Part shown: positions 1 to 7,910 of the stretch, one piece after another
Numbering within the stretch: the first letter of the stretch is position 1
How the letters are laid out: the number at the start of each line of letters is the position of its first letter
Assembly: GCA_019931185.1 (NCBI GenBank)
Contig: JAINDK010000029.1
Span: forward strand, 1-42,878
DNA length: 42,878 bases
Reading direction: 5' to 3'
DNA from: Bryobacter sp. CoA8 C33
Lineage (GTDB): Bacteria > Acidobacteriota > Terriglobia > Bryobacterales > Bryobacteraceae
Position numbers and translations under genes: made by a program
Notes under the pieces: generated by a model
The model's database searches: none
Seen by the model: only the letters and a program-made list of their open reading frames with translations
Told to the model about the DNA's origin: nothing

Positions 1-35
1 AAAAGCTGACTGAACATGCTCGTTACTTGAGCCAT
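1..35 (-). CDS. Partial transposase N-terminus, probably IS4 family (DUF4372 type)
   Basis: On the minus strand an ATG at 35-33 is preceded by a good ribosome binding site (GAAGGAG, about 7 nt upstream) and reads MAQVTSMFSQL before running off the left edge. Proteins beginning with a short stretch then S-x-F-S-Q-L are typical of IS4-type transposases with an N-terminal DUF4372 domain, but only 11 residues are visible, so the family call is inference. The noncoding 36-155 stretch would then contain the right end of the element; I could not identify terminal inverted repeats because the other end is outside the window. Confidence 0.35.
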   Translation of the reverse strand, partial: MAQVTSMFSQL

Positions 36-155
36 GGGTGGTCTCCTTCGAAGGCTGAGTGAGTTCTTGCGGGAACTTCCCTAACCTACCAGCAGGCTCC
101 CCTCATGCTCAATTTATAAGGCTAACTTGGACACGTGTGATATAGTACGCTTTCG

Positions 156-2393
156 ATGCAGTTACTCCCCATCTTTCTTTGGTTTCTGTTCTTTTCGCTA
201 ACACTTCAAGCCCAATGCGTCTCAGGCGCCATGGGATTACCGTCCATACCACCGCCGTATAACTTACCCCAAGCCGAGGTCGGCATCGACTACTCCTTCC
301 GCTTTCAGGGCGCCAATGGCCAGCCACCTTATCGTTTCTTTTCCTATCAAAACCGTCCCCTCCCATCCGGCCTAACTTTATCTGAATCGGGCGAACTCTC
401 CGGACGCCCCACGACTGCAAAGCCGGACGAAATCATCTCAATTATCTTGCGCGATACCCGCATGACCGAAGCCAACATCTGCGAGTTCCGCCTGACCGTG
501 ATCTCCAATCGCCTCGCCATCACGTCCACTACGCTGCCCCGCGCCACCGTCGGCGTTGCTTACTCCACGACAATCGCCGTGGCCTTTGGCGTCGCTCCGT
601 TCCGCTTCGAATTACTCGGCGGCGCCGTTCCGCCTGGCATTCAGACTTTCTCCAACGGTCTGATCAGCGGCACGCCCACTAGTCCCGGAGCCTTTCCGCT
701 TCGCTACCGAGTCGCCGACGCCAACAACAACACCGCTACCGCGGAGATCACGCTCCATGTCGACGGCCCGCTTCTGCGATTGGAAACCACGTCCCTCCCC
801 GCCGGTGAAGTCGGCCTCCCTTACTCCGCTGCGCTACGCCTCGCAGGCAACCCCGCGGGCGCCTCCTTCCATCTCACCTCCGGCGCGCTCCCCCCCGGCC
901 TCACCCTTTCCCCAGCCGGCGCGCTTTCCGGCAACCCCACCACCCCTGGCACGTTCAACTTCACCGTTCGCGCCACCACGCCCACCGCTTCCACCGATGC
1001 CGCACTCTCCCTGCGCATCGCCACCTCTTCTCAGCCCCTCACACTCCAGGATCTCCCTGTTGCGCTTTTCCCCATCGGCCTCCCCGTAAACACCCGCTTC
1101 CCCACTATTGGCGCGCGCGGCGCCACCAACTTCCAGCTTCTCGATGGCATCCTGCCAGCCGGCCTTGAGGTCTCCGCAAGCGGTGAACTCACAGGTACTC
1201 CGCGCGGCCTCCCCGGCGTATACCCCCAGCGCTGGCGTGCCGTCGATTCATCCGGCGCAGCGAGCGAACGAGCCTACTCCCTCATCATTCAGGCCCCTAC
1301 TGAGTTAACTCCCGCCATCTCCGGACAGCGCTACACTCACCGCGACTCATCCTCCGCTCGCTTCACGCTCACCCCCACCACCCGCCTCCCCCTCGGCCTA
1401 AATATCAGCCCCGACGGCGCTCTCACCGGCACCCCCTTTGCCGCGGGTGATTATACTTTCGCTCTCCGCCTCGAATCCCCCAACGCTCCCGCCGAAACCC
1501 GCGCCTTCAGCCTGAAGATCAACGCCCCACCCTCCGAACTCGACCTCGACACGCTGGATCTCCCGCCCGCCCCACTGGGCACGCCCTACCGTCAGTCCAT
1601 ATTCAGCACACCGGCCCCCACTAGCGTCAATCTCTTCGACGGCGCACTCCCCCCAGGCCTCTCGCTCCAAAACAACACCATTTCCGGCACTCCCACCACC
1701 CCTGGGTACTTCGAGTTCCTCCTCGATATCCGGGCCGGGATCCTTTCCACCAATCGCCGCTTCGCCATCGCCGTCGAGCCCGCCGGCCGCATCGCCATCG
1801 CCGCCCTAACCAACTCGGCCAGCTACCAAGGTCCCGCCGTTGCCCCCGGCATGATCCTTACTTTGTTCGGCGCCAACCTTGATAACCTCCGCTCCAGTTC
1901 GGCACATATTCTTTACTCCACTCCCAATCAAGCCGCCCTCATTTTGCCCTACAACCTCAACCACGCGCCGAGCTTCCGCTTGGTACTCACGCGTGGCTCG
2001 CGGGAATCGCTGCCGTTCACTCTTCGTGTCATCCCCGCGCTGCCTGGAATCTTCACGCTTGATGGCAGCGGCAGCGGCCCCGCCGCAGCCTTTTATCAGG
2101 ATTCGATCGCAGTCCTTTTTGGCACTGGCCTCGGCGCCCTCGCCCAGACCGTCACCGACGCTCAGCCTGCTCCCGCCGCTAACCTTGCCCTCGCCTTCCA
2201 GTCCGGCGCCCTCGCGGCCACCGTCAACGGGCTGCCCGCCTCCATCGTCTATGCCGGCGCGGCCCCCGGACTCATTGCTGGTGTCGATCAGATCAATGTT
2301 CAGCTTCCGCCCGGTCTCCCGTCCGGTCCCGCCCGCCTCAAGCTCACCATCGGCAGTCGCAGTTCCAACGAAGTCCTCCTTTCGCTTCCCTGA
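156..2393 (+). CDS. Exported putative-Ig repeat protein with TIGR03437 C-terminal domain
   Basis: A 745-residue secreted surface-type protein. An N-terminal hydrophobic signal peptide (about residues 1-19, ending near LQAQC) is followed by six He_PIG-like putative Ig repeats of roughly 85-95 residues. Each has the pattern LPxGLxLxxxGxLSGxPTxPG (clear around residues 70-85, 165-180, 250-265, 335-350, 415-425 and 510-525). From about residue 545 a C-terminal domain starts with a NSASYQGPAVAPGMILTLFG motif, the hallmark of the TIGR03437 domain found in great numbers in Solibacter-like Acidobacteriota. A role in adhesion or extracellular polymer binding is inferred from such Ig arrays; no catalytic motif is visible. 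The start ATG at 156 gives the signal peptide directly. It stands alone, 47 bp before the sialidase-like gene, and its codon use matches the region. Confidence 0.85.
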   Translation: MQLLPIFLWFLFFSLTLQAQCVSGAMGLPSIPPPYNLPQAEVGIDYSFRFQGANGQPPYRFFSYQNRPLPSGLTLSESGELSGRPTTAKPDEIISIILRDTRMTEANICEFRLTVISNRLAITSTTLPRATVGVAYSTTIAVAFGVAPFRFELLGGAVPPGIQTFSNGLISGTPTSPGAFPLRYRVADANNNTATAEITLHVDGPLLRLETTSLPAGEVGLPYSAALRLAGNPAGASFHLTSGALPPGLTLSPAGALSGNPTTPGTFNFTVRATTPTASTDAALSLRIATSSQPLTLQDLPVALFPIGLPVNTRFPTIGARGATNFQLLDGILPAGLEVSASGELTGTPRGLPGVYPQRWRAVDSSGAASERAYSLIIQAPTELTPAISGQRYTHRDSSSARFTLTPTTRLPLGLNISPDGALTGTPFAAGDYTFALRLESPNAPAETRAFSLKINAPPSELDLDTLDLPPAPLGTPYRQSIFSTPAPTSVNLFDGALPPGLSLQNNTISGTPTTPGYFEFLLDIRAGILSTNRRFAIAVEPAGRIAIAALTNSASYQGPAVAPGMILTLFGANLDNLRSSSAHILYSTPNQAALILPYNLNHAPSFRLVLTRGSRESLPFTLRVIPALPGIFTLDGSGSGPAAAFYQDSIAVLFGTGLGALAQTVTDAQPAPAANLALAFQSGALAATVNGLPASIVYAGAAPGLIAGVDQINVQLPPGLPSGPARLKLTIGSRSSNEVLLSLP

Positions 2394-2440
2394 CGATTCG
2401 GCCCGCTGGTCCGCGCCAATCGATATACACTGTTCATTTC

Positions 2441-3427
2441 ATGCCTGTCTTCACTCTGCTTCTCCCCCTTCTGCTCAGCGCACAGATCAAACAGGAGTTT
2501 ATCTATCAGTCCGCTCCCTTCCCCGAGTGCCATGCCTCGACCATCGTCGAAACGGCCCCAGGCGAATTTCTCGCAGCGTGGTTCGGCGGCACGCGCGAAG
2601 GGGCAAAGGACGTCGCCATCTGGGGCGCCCGCCTAAAAGACGGTCAGTGGACCTCTCCCATCGAACTCGCTCGCGAACCCAATTATTCGACTTACAATCC
2701 TGTCCTCTTCCAAACCAAGGACAAGACGCTTTGGCTTTACTACAAATTCGGCCTCAGCCCCAGCACCTGGAACGGCGCCCGCATGAAATCCGTCGACGGC
2801 GGCCGCACCTGGACGAACAAGGAGTATCTCCCCGCTGGTCTCCTTGGCCCCATCAAGAACAAACCACTCGTTCAGGCCGACGGCACTATCCTCTCCGGGA
2901 CCAGTGTTGAATCCGACTTCGCCTGGACGGCCTGGGTCGAGCGCTCCACTGACAACGGTCAGACTTGGTCCAAGATCGGACCCATCGTTCACCCCGCCGA
3001 GCCCCGTGGAATCATCCAACCAACCATTGTGCCCATTGGGAAGAATCTCCTCCGCATGTTCATGCGCTCCACGCAGAAAATCGGCTTCGTTGCCTACGCC
3101 GATTCCCGGGACAACGGCAAAACCTGGTCTTCCGCCAAGATCACCAATCTCCCTAACCCCAACTCCGGCACCGACGCTCTTGCCCTCAAGGACGGCCGCA
3201 TCGTTCTCATCTACAACCACACCCCCAAAGGCCGTTCTCCCCTCAACATCGCCGTCTCCCTGGACGGTGACAAGTGGAGTGATCCCATCATTCTTGAGTC
3301 CGAGCCTGGCGAGTATTCCTACCCCGCCATCATCCAGGCAGCCGACGGCTCCCTTCACGCCACTTGGACCTGGAAGCGCCAGCGCATCAAGCATGCCATC
3401 ATCCCGTTGAGCGCGCTCCCGCGCTAG
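2441..3427 (+). CDS. Sialidase-like exo-glycosidase with Asp-box (BNR) repeats
   Basis: A 328-residue protein with a short N-terminal signal sequence (MPVFTLLLPLLLSAQ). Four Asp-box motifs of the S-x-D-x-G-x-T-W type are visible: SVDGGRTW, STDNGQTW, SRDNGKTW and a degenerate SLDGDKW, as expected for a six-bladed sialidase/BNR propeller. Near the N-terminus, HASTIVETAPGEFLAAWFGG is the typical opening of the bacterial exo-alpha-sialidase-like family, in which many members have other or unknown glycan substrates. The length fits a single catalytic propeller with no extra carbohydrate-binding module. It probably acts on glycans outside the cytoplasm. The stop codon lies only 5 bp before the next gene, suggesting co-transcription. 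The substrate cannot be stated from sequence. Confidence 0.8.
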   Translation: MPVFTLLLPLLLSAQIKQEFIYQSAPFPECHASTIVETAPGEFLAAWFGGTREGAKDVAIWGARLKDGQWTSPIELAREPNYSTYNPVLFQTKDKTLWLYYKFGLSPSTWNGARMKSVDGGRTWTNKEYLPAGLLGPIKNKPLVQADGTILSGTSVESDFAWTAWVERSTDNGQTWSKIGPIVHPAEPRGIIQPTIVPIGKNLLRMFMRSTQKIGFVAYADSRDNGKTWSSAKITNLPNPNSGTDALALKDGRIVLIYNHTPKGRSPLNIAVSLDGDKWSDPIILESEPGEYSYPAIIQAADGSLHATWTWKRQRIKHAIIPLSALPR

Positions 3428-3432
3428 CGCTC

Positions 3433-4038
3433 ATGGATGCCATCCTGATCCCGGGAGGTGGACTCCAGTCCGATGCCACACCCGCCCCCTGGGTTCTCCC
3501 CCGTCTCGACGCCGCCCTCGCAGCCCACTCTTCCTGCCCCATCCTTCTGCTCAGTTCTCATTCCCCGCACAAGCCCTTCGTCCGGCACGAATCCCTCTCG
3601 GGCGCTGAATATCTGCTCTCGCGCGGCTGCCCGCCAGAGCGCCTCTATCTCGATACCTGGTCCCTTGACACCATCGGCAATGCGGTCTTCGCCCGCCTGA
3701 TGCACTGCGATCTTCGCTCCTGGCAACGTCTCCTTGTCATCACCAGCGAATTCCACATGCCCCGCACCGAGGTTATCTTCCGCTGGGTTTTCTCCCTTCC
3801 TCCGCTCCCGATCCCATTCCATCTCAGCTTCCAGGCTGTCCCCAACACCGGCCTCGCCCCCGGTCCGCTCGCCGCTCGTCTCGAAAAGGAATCCGCTTCC
3901 CTGCGCTCGCTTCCCGTGCTCATTCAATCCACCCCGCATCTGCCCGCGCTTCACGAATTCCTCTTCCAGCTCCATGGCGCCTACCGCTTCCCCCCGGCCG
4001 CCCAGTCACCGTTCCTTCCCTGGCTTTCTTCGTACTAA
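3433..4038 (+). CDS. YdcF-like DUF218 domain protein
   Basis: A 201-residue protein matching the DUF218/YdcF family: an opening DAILIPGGGL, a central SGAEYLLSRGCPPERLYLD and NAVFARL segment, then LLVITSEFHMPRTEVIF, which is the conserved TS-x-F-H-x-x-R signature. Family members (YdcF, SanA, ElyC) are linked to envelope functions, but the reaction is unsettled. I chose ATG 3433 because translation from it begins directly with the conserved strand; an upstream in-frame ATG at 3364 would overlap the sialidase gene by 64 nt and add 23 unrelated residues. No transmembrane segment is apparent, so this is a soluble, SanA-less form. It sits 5 bp behind the sialidase-like gene. The protein ends just before a decayed region. 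Confidence 0.75.
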   Translation: MDAILIPGGGLQSDATPAPWVLPRLDAALAAHSSCPILLLSSHSPHKPFVRHESLSGAEYLLSRGCPPERLYLDTWSLDTIGNAVFARLMHCDLRSWQRLLVITSEFHMPRTEVIFRWVFSLPPLPIPFHLSFQAVPNTGLAPGPLAARLEKESASLRSLPVLIQSTPHLPALHEFLFQLHGAYRFPPAAQSPFLPWLSSY

Positions 4039-4205
4039 TCCGCGATCCGGAAGCCTCCCCAAATGGCCCAACCCTCAGCTGGCATTCCCTCCGGCCAATC
4101 GGTCACCGCCCGCCCTCCCCCCGGATCAGGCCTTTTGGGCCGCAAGAGCAAGAGCCTGGCGCACTCTGTTTTCCTCACTCCGCCACCGCCAAGCCCCCCC
4201 CAAAA

Positions 4206-4803
4206 GCCTCGGAAAAAGGACTTCTCCCATCCGCACGGCTGGCGAGAGTGCTGTCACTATTATCGATACGGCTGAAGTCCCCAGCCCCTTCACCAAGGAA
4301 GAAGTGCCCGGCGAAGCGATTACCCCTTTTCGCGGCGAAATCATCCTGGCCGCCAATAGCAGACCGGAGCAAATACGCGCCGTCACCGGCACCGTCAGCC
4401 GTCTCGTCCGCGCCGACGCTCCCCACCCCCTTGCCGTTTTCCCAAGTGAATACTCCCTTTGGTGGCGTGCAAAGGAAGCCGAACACTTTTCCTCTCCTCA
4501 AGAGATTGGCTATCGGATTCGTCCCATTTAGCCCCCGCCGCAAGGGATGCCTCACTGGCAAGCTCCCGGGAACCACTTCCTTCGATACAAGAGACTTTCG
4601 CACTCTTGATTTCCGCTTTTGCACCTAGGCCCTGAATTCATAACGCGCTCTCGTCAACTTTCTCGATTCCATCGCAAGCCGGAATAAGGCCGCTTGCGCC
4701 CAGATCGCCCTCGCTTGGGTTCTGGCTCAATCACCTTGGATCCTGTCGATCTCCGGAACCACCCGGCAAATTCGCCTCCCCATAATTCTCCACGCCTTCC
4801 CCA
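4206..4803 (+). pseudogene. Decayed aldo/keto reductase gene
   Basis: Fragments in two plus-strand frames line up in order with the AKR13-like aldo/keto reductases. From 4229 one frame reads IRTAGESAVTIIDTAEV (the active-site Asp region), then GEAITPFRGEIILA, SRPEQIRAV and, after an internal loss of roughly 40 residues, SEYSLWW, before a stop at 4529. A shift near 4480 moves the match to the next frame, with IGFVPFSP and the KGCLTGK segment. That frame is broken by stops at 4626 and 4641 and then continues with RALVNFLDSIASRNK, AQIALAWVLAQSPW and ISGTT, the C-terminal cofactor-binding end. The N-terminus with the first strand is missing. With one frameshift, two nonsense codons and deletions this is clearly nonfunctional. 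The 4039-4205 stretch before it has no recognisable content. Confidence 0.8.
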
Positions 4804-5655
4804 TCAGCCTCTCCGTGCACAATGTCCCTGAATTCGGCGACATGGCTGCACTCTTTCTGATCGCGGACACCAGCTACCTTGAAGAAATCCAGTGGCGGAC
4901 CGGCCGCATCTTTGCCTCTCCCCTAAACCTCCCTGCGCGGCGGAACCAACTCCGGGCGAATCACTCGACTCCACCCACGAATTGAGTTCTCGCGTAATTC
5001 CGCTTTTGCCCGGCCTCATTACCGCTTGCCGGATGCCAGAAAAAGCTCGCACTTTTTTCGTCCTTCCCGCTCTGGCTTCACCATCTCCGCCGCCCTGATC
5101 GATCGCCTGGAAAGGAACGCACCAGCGGAATCGCAGGTGGGAGAGAAAACATCCCAGGGCGCAGCGTTTTGGCGAGAAAGACTCATCCTCCCAATCTTTC
5201 TTGGCGAAATGGAGCGAGACGGCGCGAGCGCGGGCCGCACAGGTGGCATAGATATTGATCAGCAGGCCGGGCTGGTAGAGGATATTGGGAACGAAACAGC
5301 TAAAGCCCAAAGCGTCCTTCAGGAAGCAATAGCCGCCGAAACCGCAGCAAGAAGGAATCTTTGTCAATTCCAGATCATCGTGTTCGAAAGCCCTGCGAAT
5401 GCCATCGTGATTGGAGTCCACAGCGATGGGGAAGGATTGCGCCACGAGGAGTCCGGAGCCATGGAGAGGGTGTTGTTCACTGCCTTTCACCTCGCAAAAG
5501 GACAAAAGGCCGTGGCCATATGGAAACTCAACTGTAAAGCCGAGGCTGCCGGACTTGGAGCTTAGAGCGGGAGGCTGCTGTATCCACTCGTGAACGGTAG
5601 CGGTGAATTCGCCTTCGGGCCATTTGCACTCTAGTTGACCGGCGGGCACGACCAT
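4804..5655 (-). CDS. Unrecognised minus-strand ORF, possibly decaying
   Basis: I do not recognise this protein. An open frame of up to 365 codons reaches back to 5901; ATG 5655 (MVVPAGQLECKWPEG) follows a GAAAGA stretch and avoids overlap with the CBM9-like gene. Between about 5655 and 5110 the frame has the C-rich third positions typical of coding in this genome and a protein-like composition, with a FPYGHGLLSFCEVKG segment and a Cys-Gly-rich patch CCGFGGYCFLKDALGF. After about 5100 the translation becomes low quality and runs antisense into the end of the aldo/keto reductase pseudogene, so the native C-terminus is probably lost. Either a small unknown cytoplasmic protein or a pseudogene; no frame-disrupting stop is visible in the good part. 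Confidence 0.35.
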   Translation of the reverse strand: MVVPAGQLECKWPEGEFTATVHEWIQQPPALSSKSGSLGFTVEFPYGHGLLSFCEVKGSEQHPLHGSGLLVAQSFPIAVDSNHDGIRRAFEHDDLELTKIPSCCGFGGYCFLKDALGFSCFVPNILYQPGLLINIYATCAARARAVSLHFAKKDWEDESFSPKRCALGCFLSHLRFRWCVPFQAIDQGGGDGEARAGRTKKVRAFSGIRQAVMRPGKSGITRELNSWVESSDSPGVGSAAQGGLGERQRCGRSATGFLQGSWCPRSERVQPCRRIQGHCARRG

Positions 5656-5825
5656 TCTTTCCGCCAGTTCCGCTATCTCGTCAGGTATGGTGCGAGTGCC
5701 ACTTTGGGGGTGGGAACTCACGGCAGGGGGGGCGCAGCGCGGGCGGCAGACCTTTGATGACGACCGCGGCGGACACCCTTGCCTCATACAGTTGCAGAAC
5801 CACGGCAATACTGAGACCCACCGCT

Positions 5826-6587
5826 TCAGTCCACAAATCGCACTTGCCCCCACTTCTCCGGTACGTGCATGTTGATCAACCCCTGCACGCTCCAAACCCA
5901 ATTGTCTTCTTTTAAGTTTTCTTTTTTCCTATACTTACCACCAATAACTTCAAGTCCCCACTCAACCCGCGAAAAGTTCACCCGCCACTGCTGTCCCGGC
6001 TTCGGCGGCACCGCTGCCCGCGGTCCCCGGTCGAATGCCCGCCACGGTATCGCCATTTCTAGCGTCCAGCCCCGGTCCCGGTCTCGTGGGTCGTTGAGAG
6101 TCCCCATTAAATGCACCGCCGTCTTCAATCCCGGCATTTCCCAGTCGTCCTCGGCCTTGCCCCCGTCCTTGTAGGGCTTGGCCAGATACAGATCCCAGCC
6201 CGTGTTTAGGGCGTTCATCTCAAATTCGAAATAATGCAGTCCATCACCATCAGGATCAAGGAATACCTCGAAATCGTTCTCATGGAAAATCACCATGTCG
6301 TGACGGTCATAGCTCGCCCATAGATCAGGCTCCTCCAGTTCCGCCGCCACGTACAAATACTCGTCATCCCACATCATCTTGGCTCGCGTGGCATAGCGCG
6401 GCTTCGGCCGCTGCCCGCCCTCAATGTCGCGAAACTCCTGCGTCCAGCTTACCCGCCTCCACTCCTTCTCATCTATTTTTCCATCTATTTTCAACAGCTT
6501 ACGAATTTTTTTTGCATCGTAACTTTGACGCTCGTCGCCACTCCACGAGATCCCCGCCAGGATCAATAGAAAAAAAAGTCCTCTCAT
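5826..6587 (-). CDS. Exported carbohydrate-binding family 9-like protein
   Basis: A 253-residue protein with a signal peptide (MRGLFFLLILAGISWSG) and one CBM9-like beta-sandwich domain: KIDGKIDEKEWRRVSWT at the start, then ATRAKMMWDDEYLYVAAEL, the NDFEVFLDPDGDG motif and FEFEMNALNTGWDL, ending with WTLEMAIPWRAF and WRVNFSRVEW. This layout is the same as the sugar-binding module of family 10 xylanases, but here it stands alone as the whole protein, a form widespread in Acidobacteriota and Bacteroidota. It likely binds or helps process plant or microbial polysaccharide outside the cell; no catalytic module is attached. ATG 6587 with GGAGG just upstream is preferred to the GTG one codon earlier. 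It is divergent from the zinc-finger gene at 6705. Confidence 0.82.
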   Translation of the reverse strand: MRGLFFLLILAGISWSGDERQSYDAKKIRKLLKIDGKIDEKEWRRVSWTQEFRDIEGGQRPKPRYATRAKMMWDDEYLYVAAELEEPDLWASYDRHDMVIFHENDFEVFLDPDGDGLHYFEFEMNALNTGWDLYLAKPYKDGGKAEDDWEMPGLKTAVHLMGTLNDPRDRDRGWTLEMAIPWRAFDRGPRAAVPPKPGQQWRVNFSRVEWGLEVIGGKYRKKENLKEDNWVWSVQGLINMHVPEKWGQVRFVD

Positions 6588-6704
6588 CACCCTCCGATCT
6601 TATCAGCGGGCCTAAAGCCTTTAAGGGAAAACACCGATTCATTTTTCAGTCCGGGAACCTTATTTTGGTATCGAGCCGGAATAGCGGAGTCTGGCAAACA
6701 TCGC

Positions 6705-7901
6705 ATGACTTGCTTACATTGCAGTAAAAAACTCGGTTTTTTTTCCCGCTACAAAGATACTCCCTTTTGCAGCGAAGAGCATTTGCGCGCCCACCAGGAG
6801 GAACTGGAACGCGCGCTGATGGAACGGCTTGGCTCCAAGGCCAAACCCACTCCGAAACTCCTTCCGGACCTGTTCCCGGCTCAGCCCTCGTCTGCCAGAT
6901 CGCCGCGCAATTCTGATTCCCAAACCCGTCTTGAGACGACGCCTTCCCTCCCGCATCCCGGCCCGGAAGCCCCCCTCCCTCCGATTGCCGCCGCTTCCAG
7001 GCTGCCTGCCCCTGCTCCTCCCACTGCCAAACCAGCCCCCGCCCCGTCCGAACCTCCCTTCAGCGAAGATTATCTGGTCGAGCTGCCGCGGGCTGCTGCC
7101 GCACTCCGCCCCAATCAGCCTCATGCTCCTGCTTCCGCCTTTTCCATTCTCTTGACGGCGGCCTGCTACACTCCCCGCACATCCAGCCCTAAGCTCGACT
7201 TCAACCTCGCCTGCCAAGCTGCGCCCGTCGCCATCGAATCTCCCTTTGATCCACTTTCCGGCGATAATTCTATTCAGCTAGAACCTTATTTAAATGAAGA
7301 GCATAACAACTTTAATTTGAAGCTTCATCTAAAAAATTACTCTCACCCCGCTCCCCTCTCCATCGAGTTTTTCCTGGAAGAAGCAATCCCGCTCGATTAT
7401 GAGCCTGCCATCTCCTTGCTCCCTCACCACGCTCTGGGGGAGAGGAGTGCAATCCCCCCCCGGCCCCGGCTCCGATACCCATATGCGGCCAGCGAACTCA
7501 CTTCCGCGGCCAATGTTCTCTCTTTGGGCTCAGCCTCGGTGGATCTCACCTTCTCCTCCATCTTGTCTGCGGCCCCCCCCAATCCGGTTTCCCCACTCGA
7601 TCCGTCACCGGGTCCGGACACGACCGCCGACGGAGCGGGCAGAAAAGAAGCCTCGCTCCCGGTGCCCCTTGCCGGCCCCTTATTCTCCCCCGCCCAGGTG
7701 AACCTGGATTCCCTTTCGTCCTCACGGGCAATCGACCTTCGGCCCAAATCCTGTTCCGGCGCCTTCCGCTGGACAGCCCTCCAGCCCGCGCCCGCTCTCA
7801 ACCCGCTTCCCGGACCAAGCTATCTCCCGGCCTTATCCTTTCCCTCCGCCTACCAACTGGGGCCGAAACTACCGCCGCGCCCGGAAAGTATGGTCTCTTA
7901 G
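6705..7901 (+). CDS. Unknown Pro-rich protein with N-terminal zinc-finger-like motif
   Basis: A 398-residue protein I cannot assign. Residues 3-26 contain MTCLHCSKKLGFF and FCSEEHLRAH, giving C-x2-C-x15-C-x3-H, a plausible treble-clef or TRASH-like zinc-binding site. The rest, from about residue 48, is a long low-complexity region very rich in Pro, Ala, Ser and Leu with few charged residues, so largely disordered. A less proline-rich stretch around residues 185-235 (FNLKLHLKNYSHPAPLSIEFF) could hold a folded segment. There is no signal peptide or membrane helix. It is followed after 9 bp by the TPR gene and then the roadblock-like gene, which suggests one transcript and a shared function, perhaps as a scaffold; this is inference. 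It is divergent from the CBM9-like gene. Confidence 0.6.
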   Translation: MTCLHCSKKLGFFSRYKDTPFCSEEHLRAHQEELERALMERLGSKAKPTPKLLPDLFPAQPSSARSPRNSDSQTRLETTPSLPHPGPEAPLPPIAAASRLPAPAPPTAKPAPAPSEPPFSEDYLVELPRAAAALRPNQPHAPASAFSILLTAACYTPRTSSPKLDFNLACQAAPVAIESPFDPLSGDNSIQLEPYLNEEHNNFNLKLHLKNYSHPAPLSIEFFLEEAIPLDYEPAISLLPHHALGERSAIPPRPRLRYPYAASELTSAANVLSLGSASVDLTFSSILSAAPPNPVSPLDPSPGPDTTADGAGRKEASLPVPLAGPLFSPAQVNLDSLSSSRAIDLRPKSCSGAFRWTALQPAPALNPLPGPSYLPALSFPSAYQLGPKLPPRPESMVS

Positions 7902-7910
7902 AGAATCACC

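Noticed and set aside
1879-2910. 343-codon plus-strand frame bridging two genes
   Set aside because: It spans the end of the Ig protein and the start of the sialidase-like gene in a non-coding frame, Ser, Pro and Arg-rich only.
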